Shown: one piece after another, positions 8,074-13,180 of the stretch
How positions within the stretch are numbered: the stretch's first letter is position 1
How the letters are laid out: each line of letters begins with the position of its first letter
NCBI GenBank assembly: GCA_017546885.1
Contig: JAFYRQ010000031.1
Location: forward strand, 1 to 13,180
From: Alphaproteobacteria bacterium
GTDB taxonomy: Bacteria > Pseudomonadota > Alphaproteobacteria > RF32 > CAG-239
Length of the DNA stretch: 13,180 nucleotides
Direction of reading: 5' to 3'
The notes under the pieces: generated by a model
The model's database searches: none
Told to the model about the DNA's origin: nothing
Seen by the model: only the letters and a program-made list of their open reading frames with translations
Position numbers and translations under genes: made by a program

Positions 8074-8511
8074 TTGATTAATTTTATAAAATATCATTGG
8101 TTCGGCCTTATTATGTCGTTAATTGTCGGTGTATTTTTGGTCGAGTTTTTCTTGATTTTGTTTGCTCCTCATTATGATTTGCAGAAAAGAGGTTTTGTTC
8201 CCTGTACCGAGGCTATGGCTGAGGATGTCGCAAATTGCAACGGAAAAAGCTTTTGTGTTATGAAATCGGTTATAAAAAATATGGCTTGTGATACAAAAGT
8301 TATCGGACACGGTTTTTCTGAATGGGTAAAGAGGAATCAACCTCGTCCTTGGAGTAATTATTATTTTATTCCGGAATACCCTCAAGTTAAAGAAGAGCCG
8401 GATGAAGAACTTCTTAAATATTATGAAGAAAATCCGGATTTAGCTGAACAAATGGCAGAATTAAAGAAAAATTATGAAGAACTGGAGAAAAAGTTAGATG
8501 ACGAAAAATGA
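8074..8511 (+). CDS. Small bitopic membrane protein with four cysteines and C-terminal coiled coil
   Basis: The product has 145 residues from a TTG directly after the stop of the preceding gene; AAGGA at 8060-8064 lies 9 nt upstream. The first in-frame ATG (8113) would cut into the membrane helix, so the TTG is preferred. There is one transmembrane helix (about 9-31), then an extracytoplasmic part with C44, C55, C61 and C72, spaced so that two disulfides are possible. A Trp/Pro/Tyr-rich stretch follows (about 84-104), then an acidic, probably coiled-coil tail (110-144). I do not recognise the family. Its last 14 nt overlap the start of the peptidase gene, so the two are probably translationally coupled. 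Confidence 0.78.
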   Translation: MINFIKYHWFGLIMSLIVGVFLVEFFLILFAPHYDLQKRGFVPCTEAMAEDVANCNGKSFCVMKSVIKNMACDTKVIGHGFSEWVKRNQPRPWSNYYFIPEYPQVKEEPDEELLKYYEENPDLAEQMAELKKNYEELEKKLDDEK

Positions 8512-10285
8512 TAATTTGCCCGCTTGGGATTTAAGCGACCTGTATTTGAGTGTGGAAGATGCAAAAATAAATACGGATTTAGAAAAATATCGAAAATTTT
8601 GTAAAAATTTTGCTCGTAAATATAAAGGAAAATTAGGAACACTCAACGGAGATGATTTTGCTAAAGCGTTAAAGAGTTATGAAAAACATTCATCTTTAGC
8701 CGGTAAAATAGGCGGTTTCGCTTATTTGAATATGGTTACGCAAATGAAAAATCAACAGGCGGTAGCATTTTATCAAAGCATAAATGAAAAGCTTACCGAT
8801 TACAGCAAACCGTTGGTGTTTTTGAGTTTGGAAATTAATTCTTTACCGCAGGAAAAAATTTCCGAATGGTTTAAGAATAAAAATTCTGCATTTTATCGTC
8901 CGTGGTTAGAACGTATAAGACGTTTCAAAAAATATGAATTGTCTGAGGCTGTTGAAGAAGTATTGTTGGAAAAATCTCTGACATCATCAAGTGCTTGGGT
9001 TCGTTTGTATGAAGAGACATCTTCTCGTTTGGTTTATACCGTTGACGGCAAAAATTATAATGATGCCGAAATTTCCAAACTTTTACTTGATAAAAATGCC
9101 GATTTGCGTCACGCGGCAGGAAAGGAAATTAATCGAGTAGCGAAAGAAAATTCGGAGCTTTTTACTTTTATATATAATATGGTTATAAAAGATAAAGCCA
9201 TTGAAGATGATAAAAGAGGTTTCAAGACTCCTATATCTTCTCGCAATATGTCCGAAAATGTAAATGATGAAACAGTCAAAGCCTTGGCGGATACGGTTAG
9301 AAAAAATTATGCTTCAATTGCTCATCGTTTTTATAAGTTAAAAGCTAAATGGCTTAAAATGGATAAAATATCATATTGGGACAGAAATGCTCCGTTGCCG
9401 TTTAGTGCAGACAGTAATTATTCTTGGGCAGATGCAGTTGCTACGGTGCTTGAGGCTTATAAGGAATTTTCACCGAAATTATATAAGATTGCCAAAGATT
9501 TCTTTGATAATAACTGGATAGACGTTCCTCCTCGTGACGGGAAAAGAAGCGGAGCTTTTTGTGCTCCGGTTTGTGCAGAATCGCACCCGTATCTTATGCT
9601 TAATTTTGCCGGAAAAAGAAATGATGTATTGACGCTAGCCCATGAATTAGGCCACGGTTGTCATCATCAGACTCGTACTAAAAACGGAGAATTAAATGAG
9701 TATTCTCGTATGACTACCGAAGAAGTTGCTTCGGTTTTCGGAGAAATGATAACTTTCCAAGCGATGGTTAAAAAGCTTCCGGATAATGAAGAAAAACTTG
9801 CGTTGATTGCTTCTAAAGTAAGCGATATGATTAATACTGCCGTACGACAAATTGCTTTCCACTTTTTTGAGAGCCGGGCACATGCCGAACGTAAAAACGG
9901 AGAGTTGAGTACAGCTCGCTTAAATCAAATTTGGCAAGAAGAAATGCAAGCCAGTTTGGGCGAATATGTAGAAGTAGGAGAGGATAGTGAATATATTTGG
10001 TCGCAAGTCGGACATTTCTTTTTCCTACCGTTTTATGTGTATGCTTATTCTTTTGCAGATTGTTTGGTAAATTCTTTGTATCAAATCAGTCAAGAAGGCG
10101 AGATATCCGATTTTGCGGATAAATATATGGATATGCTCTCTAAAACGGCAATTACAGATTATAAAAAATTGCTTGCTCCGTTTGGCTTAAATCCCGAAGA
10201 TATTACATTTTGGGATAAAGGCTTGAGTTTAATAAGCAGTTATATTGACGAACTGGAACGACTCGATAAAGTTCTTAAGTTATAA
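8498..10285 (+). CDS. pepF: M3-family oligoendopeptidase F (zinc metallopeptidase)
   Basis: A zinc endopeptidase of 595 residues, standard for the M3B (PepF) group, which cleaves short peptides in the cytosol. The zinc motif is HELGH (382-386), with E383 as the catalytic base, H382 and H386 as ligands, and E409 in TTEEVASVFGE (406-416) as the likely third ligand by comparison with thimet oligopeptidase. An N-terminal all-helical oligoendopeptidase domain covers about 110-185. A C-terminal PFYVYAYSFA segment (511-520) contains the Tyr residues that contact substrate in this family. No signal peptide is seen. The ATG overlaps the preceding gene by 14 nt and has GGAGA at 8484-8488. It is the last gene of the operon, followed by a strong terminator. 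A role in recycling peptides from protein or signal-peptide turnover is plausible but inferred. Confidence 0.95.
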   Translation: MTKNDNLPAWDLSDLYLSVEDAKINTDLEKYRKFCKNFARKYKGKLGTLNGDDFAKALKSYEKHSSLAGKIGGFAYLNMVTQMKNQQAVAFYQSINEKLTDYSKPLVFLSLEINSLPQEKISEWFKNKNSAFYRPWLERIRRFKKYELSEAVEEVLLEKSLTSSSAWVRLYEETSSRLVYTVDGKNYNDAEISKLLLDKNADLRHAAGKEINRVAKENSELFTFIYNMVIKDKAIEDDKRGFKTPISSRNMSENVNDETVKALADTVRKNYASIAHRFYKLKAKWLKMDKISYWDRNAPLPFSADSNYSWADAVATVLEAYKEFSPKLYKIAKDFFDNNWIDVPPRDGKRSGAFCAPVCAESHPYLMLNFAGKRNDVLTLAHELGHGCHHQTRTKNGELNEYSRMTTEEVASVFGEMITFQAMVKKLPDNEEKLALIASKVSDMINTAVRQIAFHFFESRAHAERKNGELSTARLNQIWQEEMQASLGEYVEVGEDSEYIWSQVGHFFFLPFYVYAYSFADCLVNSLYQISQEGEISDFADKYMDMLSKTAITDYKKLLAPFGLNPEDITFWDKGLSLISSYIDELERLDKVLKL

Positions 10286-10291
10286 TCAAAT

Positions 10292-10319
10292 AAAAAGCTC
10301 CTCATTTGAGGAGCTTTTT
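10292..10319. terminator. Bidirectional intrinsic terminator
   Basis: AAAAAGCTCCTC (10292-10303) pairs with GAGGAGCTTTTT (10308-10319): a 7-bp GC-containing stem with an ATTT loop, extended by A:T pairs that give a T5 tract on each strand. It lies between the convergent pepF stop (10285) and the VirB8-like stop (10321) and would end both transcripts. This is the clearest terminator in the window. Confidence 0.92.
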
Positions 10320-10320
10320 A

Positions 10321-11100
10321 TTATCTGAAGAACAACTCTTTGGTAATACGTTTTGCTTTTGACATATAGTGTTCTGAGGTGTTGTCCGTTCCCAAATATG
10401 ACAGAGCAAAGTTTGTAACCATGAATCCGAACGGATTTTTTAGCGAATCTTCGTGGTTAACTTTATTGAATTTTACATATTGAATACGCATTGTGGCGCG
10501 CCAAATACTGGTAATAGGTTCATCTCTTGACGGAACATAATCTAACGTACGGAACTGTGTTTGCCATAAACCTCTGGTTAAAGGACGTATCCAGTCGATT
10601 TCAACGTCTCTCATCATATTTTTGCTTTTGAATTGGTGCAAATTGTATTTTGCATCATATTTAGAAAACTGGTGAAATACGTCAGGGCTTGATAACCAGT
10701 AAATATAAGAGCCTTCTCCCCAACGGCGAACCAATTCGTCATAATCGTTAGTGATGATATATCTCATCATGATATAGTTGGTAATATGCTCTTCGGTAAT
10801 GAGGTTGCCCATCGGATAATTAACCTCATCGGGTTGCATCCTGTCTATTTGACTGAAATAGTGGTCAACATAAAATAGCTGCGGCATACTTCCTCTTTGC
10901 GGAAGCATGACGTATAAAGATGCAGCCAACATCATATTAAAACAAATAGAAAAGCATGCGATAATAACCAAAACCCTTGAAGTCCATAGATAACGACGTT
11001 CAGGCATGGCATCAACGTGAACTCTTTCAGGATAAAGACCAAGCTTGTCAGGGCTTTCTTTTTCCTTATATTTAAAAATAGTATCAAATATCTCAAACAT
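10321..11100 (-). CDS. virB8: VirB8-like type IV secretion inner-membrane protein
   Basis: The product has 259 residues, close to the usual VirB8 length of about 230-260. A short cytosolic N-terminus (1-42) is followed by one transmembrane helix (about 43-66) and a periplasmic domain with the VirB8 NTF2-like pattern: a PQLFYVD-type first strand (73-79), helices around ITNYIMMRYIITNDYDEL (106-123), an YWLSSPDVFHQF segment (134-145), the RATMRIQY strand (201-208) and the hallmark NPFGFMV (222-228; family pattern NPxGFxV). VirB8 is an assembly factor of the VirB/Trb-type secretion channel in the inner membrane. No other VirB gene is visible in the window. The start ATG has only a weak ribosome-binding site (AAAGCGA). 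It is a single-gene leftward unit, divergent from the outer-membrane-factor lipoprotein gene. Confidence 0.85.
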   Translation of the reverse strand: MFEIFDTIFKYKEKESPDKLGLYPERVHVDAMPERRYLWTSRVLVIIACFSICFNMMLAASLYVMLPQRGSMPQLFYVDHYFSQIDRMQPDEVNYPMGNLITEEHITNYIMMRYIITNDYDELVRRWGEGSYIYWLSSPDVFHQFSKYDAKYNLHQFKSKNMMRDVEIDWIRPLTRGLWQTQFRTLDYVPSRDEPITSIWRATMRIQYVKFNKVNHEDSLKNPFGFMVTNFALSYLGTDNTSEHYMSKAKRITKELFFR

Positions 11101-11121
11101 ATTTTTTCGCTTTTTGTTAAC

Positions 11122-11148
11122 TTTGCATTTGTATTTTATACATATAAT
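11122..11148 (+). promoter_or_regulatory. Candidate promoter for the outer-membrane-factor gene
   Basis: A perfect TATAAT at 11143-11148 follows a TTTGCA at 11122-11127 with a 15-nt spacer, which is short. Transcription would start near 11155 and give an 80-nt leader containing the hairpin at 11172-11192 and the palindrome at 11211-11222. The -10 match is good, the -35 weak. Confidence 0.35.
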
Positions 11149-11162
11149 TAAAATAAAAGCAA
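11135..11162 (-). promoter_or_regulatory. Candidate promoter for the VirB8-like gene
   Basis: Read on the minus strand, TTGCTT (11162-11157) and TATAAA (11140-11135) are 16 nt apart, a fair sigma-70-type pair, with a leader of roughly 30 nt to the ATG. It overlaps the proposed promoter of the opposite strand, so the two would compete. Prediction only, in very AT-rich DNA. Confidence 0.33.
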
Positions 11163-11171
11163 ATAAATACT

Positions 11172-11192
11172 ACCATTTTATAAAAAAATGGT
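11172..11192. repeat. 8-bp inverted repeat in divergent intergenic region
   Basis: ACCATTTT (11172-11179) and AAAATGGT (11185-11192) form a perfect inverted repeat around a 5-nt loop. No T-tract follows on either strand, so a terminator is unlikely. It could be an operator for the divergent genes or a leader hairpin of the rightward message. Confidence 0.4.
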
Positions 11193-11210
11193 GTAAACAT
11201 ATAGCGTATA

Positions 11211-11222
11211 CTTTGTACAAAG
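11211..11222. repeat. 12-bp perfect palindrome beside the ribosome-binding site
   Basis: CTTTGTACAAAG is perfectly self-complementary. Its last two bases overlap the start of the AGAAGGG ribosome-binding site (11221-11227) of the outer-membrane-factor gene, whose ATG is at 11236. It could bind a dimeric regulator. The structure is seen; the role is inferred. Confidence 0.4.
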
Positions 11223-11235
11223 AAGGGTTTTAAGT

Positions 11236-13152
11236 ATGAAAAAGTTATTAATATCGTTGCTTTCTGCCGTTTTGCTCGTTTCTGCATGCGGTCAGGATAA
11301 AACAGTTGAAACAGTAGATAATCGTGCGAGTGTTGTATATAATCCCGAAGCCGTAACTTATAGCGAGTGGGACAGAGCAATCAGAATTGATGCCGATATG
11401 CAAAATATGTTTATCAGCACACCACGCAAAATAGAAAAACCGATAGATATGTATATGGCAATGGCTCTTGCCTTGAAATATAACTATACTCGTCGTTTGG
11501 TTAATTATGAGGACAGCCTTATCCGTGCCGGAAAATCACCGGTTAATCGTTTGCCGGAAATCGTAAGCCATGCCGGTTATATCAATCAAACTAACTCTTC
11601 AGCTATGAGTCCTGAATTGAAAGTTGCATGGAACTTGCTTGATATGACGATGGTTTTCTGTCAATCTCGTGATGCTGATTATAAATCAAGTGTTGCTTTT
11701 GAAGAAAGTCGTAAAGTTATTCATAACATTTTGCAAGAAACCCGTACTCTTTATTGGAAAACACTTACAGCTCAAAAACTTTTGCCGGTTACCGATGACA
11801 TGATTGAGTTTATGACATTGGAAGTTGATGATATGAATGTTCAGGCAAAAGAATTAGCCGCTAACAACGAATCTCCGTCATTGGCGCAATTAGTTAAGAA
11901 AAGACAATATATGGAAGCTATTAAAAAGCTTTCGGCTCTCAAACGTGATTTAGAAACAGCACAAACACGTTTAGCCAGTTTAATGGGTATGCATCCTTCT
12001 ACCGAGTTTAAGGTAGTAGGTTCCGAATACGGAAATTTTGCTCTTCCTAAAATTAAAAACAGTTTAGCAGATTTGGAATGGTTGGCATTGAACAATCGTC
12101 CGGAATTGCGTGAACATGATTTGGCTACCAATACTCAAGCTCTCAAGTTGGTTGTAAAAGGTTTTGAACAACCGACAGAACAAGAATATAAAAGCAATCC
12201 CGAACACTATAATCGTATCTGGTCAAGACAAGCTCGTGAAATCGGATATAGTGTTTATGAAGATATTAATAATCCGAACGGACAAGATTTGGAAACATTA
12301 CGTCGTCAACGCATGACTTCATTGATTTTGAGCCAAGTTTATGTTGCTTGGGCACAATATATGTCTGCGGTTGAAGATTATCAAATTAACATGGAAATTG
12401 CCAATACATCTGAAAATATTGCCGAAGATTTCAGCATTGCTAAAGGTACAAAAGATGAAAAAGCACAGTTGGAAGCTGCTCGTGCAATTGGTGATGAAGT
12501 TAAGGCTTTCAAAGCTTATGCAGATTTACAGGACAGTTTAGGCAACCTCTATGTTTCAATCGGTTTGGATGCAGTTCCTTATTATATGTTGAACGAAAAA
12601 CCGTCTAAGTTGGCAGTTTATCTCCGTACCAATATGGAAAAATGGGGTGACGGAAACTTCTTGCCGGATAATCGTCCGTATTTGTTGAAAGTACCGGCTA
12701 AACGTCCTCCGGTTAATTTGTCATCTTCAGAAAAATTGCCGGATATTAAGGTTGAAACCGGAAAACATATTACTGTAAACATTCCGCAAGAATTGGTTGA
12801 CAGAATGAGTTTCAAAGGTCGTGTAATCAGCCGTTCCGGTTTGATTGATGATCGTGCGTTGCCGAAATGGTTACATTATAACGAAGATACATATACCTTT
12901 GACGGTACTCCGATGCCGGGTAATGAAGGTTTGTATCATATCAAAACATACTTTAGTGATGAAAACGGCAGTATAGGTTATACAACTTTCAAAATTAAAG
13001 TAGTTGACGTTTATGTTCCGGCAATGACTATTCCCGGACAAACAGAAGGTTCTTCTGCCATGGTATTAAAACGTTGTGTAGGTTCACAATGTAAAGATTC
13101 TTATATCGAATCTTATACCTTGGGCAGTGATGTTAAAACCTCAGCCAAATAG
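11236..13152 (+). CDS. Outer-membrane-factor (TolC/NodT-type) lipoprotein with C-terminal Ig-like domain
   Basis: The product has 638 residues. A signal ending in lipobox VSAC (15-18) makes Cys18 the lipid-anchored residue, as in NodT/OprM channels. The body (about 65-455) has the two-repeat, long-helix pattern of outer-membrane factors: DMYMAMALALKYNYTRRL (71-88), AWNLLDMTMV then an alpha-helical stretch ending LQETRTLYW (166-174), a heptad-like region with LASLMGM (246-252), and the second-repeat start LALNNRPELREHDLA (283-297). Family members are trimeric channels for efflux or type I secretion and are usually about 450 residues. Here about 150 residues follow: a basic Pro-rich linker (about 480-500) and an Ig-like domain (about 500-593) whose LPKWLHYNEDTYTFDGTP (542-559) fits the He_PIG/CADG pattern, then a tail with C614 and C619. 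No adaptor or pump gene is visible. Start supported by AGAAGGG 8 nt upstream. Confidence 0.82.
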   Translation: MKKLLISLLSAVLLVSACGQDKTVETVDNRASVVYNPEAVTYSEWDRAIRIDADMQNMFISTPRKIEKPIDMYMAMALALKYNYTRRLVNYEDSLIRAGKSPVNRLPEIVSHAGYINQTNSSAMSPELKVAWNLLDMTMVFCQSRDADYKSSVAFEESRKVIHNILQETRTLYWKTLTAQKLLPVTDDMIEFMTLEVDDMNVQAKELAANNESPSLAQLVKKRQYMEAIKKLSALKRDLETAQTRLASLMGMHPSTEFKVVGSEYGNFALPKIKNSLADLEWLALNNRPELREHDLATNTQALKLVVKGFEQPTEQEYKSNPEHYNRIWSRQAREIGYSVYEDINNPNGQDLETLRRQRMTSLILSQVYVAWAQYMSAVEDYQINMEIANTSENIAEDFSIAKGTKDEKAQLEAARAIGDEVKAFKAYADLQDSLGNLYVSIGLDAVPYYMLNEKPSKLAVYLRTNMEKWGDGNFLPDNRPYLLKVPAKRPPVNLSSSEKLPDIKVETGKHITVNIPQELVDRMSFKGRVISRSGLIDDRALPKWLHYNEDTYTFDGTPMPGNEGLYHIKTYFSDENGSIGYTTFKIKVVDVYVPAMTIPGQTEGSSAMVLKRCVGSQCKDSYIESYTLGSDVKTSAK

Positions 13153-13180
13153 GTTTGAAAGGTTAACGCCAAAAAAAGCG
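13153..13180. other. Start of downstream intergenic region
   Basis: The last 28 bases contain no stem-loop or T-tract that would end the preceding gene. There is a GAAAGG that could serve as a ribosome-binding site and a GTTAAC followed by an A-run and GCG, but no start codon before the window ends. A cotranscribed downstream gene is possible. Confidence 0.3.

Noticed and set aside
8498..8511. Overlap of two reading frames as a programmed frameshift producing a membrane-anchored PepF fusion
   Set aside because: The peptidase has its own ATG and ribosome-binding site, no slippery heptamer with a following structure is evident, and PepF begins with its usual N-terminal sequence (PAWDLSDLY).
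8074..8511. Detached acetyltransferase half of GlmU
   Set aside because: The product has a membrane helix, cysteines and a coiled coil, with no hexapeptide-repeat pattern of a left-handed beta-helix.
11172..11192. Inverted repeat as an intrinsic terminator
   Set aside because: The stem is AT-rich, no T-run follows on either strand, and it lies between divergent, not convergent, gene starts.
1..13180. CRISPR array, tRNA/rRNA gene, insertion sequence or prophage
   Set aside because: No spaced direct repeats, cloverleaf-like segment, transposase or integrase was seen on either strand; intergenic space is short and accounted for.

Overview
The window is AT-rich, gene-dense bacterial DNA that uses the standard code, with TAA, TAG and TGA all acting as stops. 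The best anchor is a full-length DNA polymerase III alpha subunit (dnaE). Its N-terminal PHP motif carries substitutions (HLRVHS, TDTSTMFGA) of the kind I associate with alphaproteobacterial DnaE. Lipidated and signal-peptide-bearing envelope proteins, a NodT/OprM-type outer-membrane factor and a VirB8-type protein show a Gram-negative cell. My best guess, by inference only, is an AT-rich, possibly host- or gut-associated alphaproteobacterium.

Layout. Positions 1-92 are the 3' end of an unidentified gene. Positions 182-5077 look like one rightward operon: a small three-helix membrane protein, a 51-residue lipoprotein, dnaE and a polytopic membrane protein, with gaps of only 2-14 nt. A hairpin at 5062-5089 separates it from a convergent leftward gene (5114-7252) for a signal-peptide-bearing DUF2207-type membrane protein. 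That gene diverges across 83 bp from a second rightward operon (7336-10285). This operon holds a GlmU-like uridylyltransferase with no acetyltransferase half, a small Cys-containing bitopic membrane protein with a TTG start, and an M3-family oligoendopeptidase F; the last two genes overlap by 14 nt. A strong bidirectional terminator (10292-10319) serves both pepF and the convergent VirB8-like gene (10321-11100). The VirB8-like gene diverges, across a 135-bp region with symmetric elements, from a lipoprotein of the outer-membrane-factor (TolC/NodT) family that carries a C-terminal Ig-like (He_PIG/CADG) domain (11236-13152).

How it fits together. Most genes are housekeeping (replication, cell-wall precursor synthesis, peptide turnover) mixed with envelope proteins of unknown role. 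The most unusual part is the right end, where an inner-membrane VirB8-like protein lies head-to-head with an outer-membrane channel-like lipoprotein fused to an Ig-like domain. No other type IV secretion gene is visible in the window. The second notable point is the half-length GlmU. I found no tRNA, rRNA, CRISPR array, insertion sequence or riboswitch. No gap between genes exceeds 140 bases.
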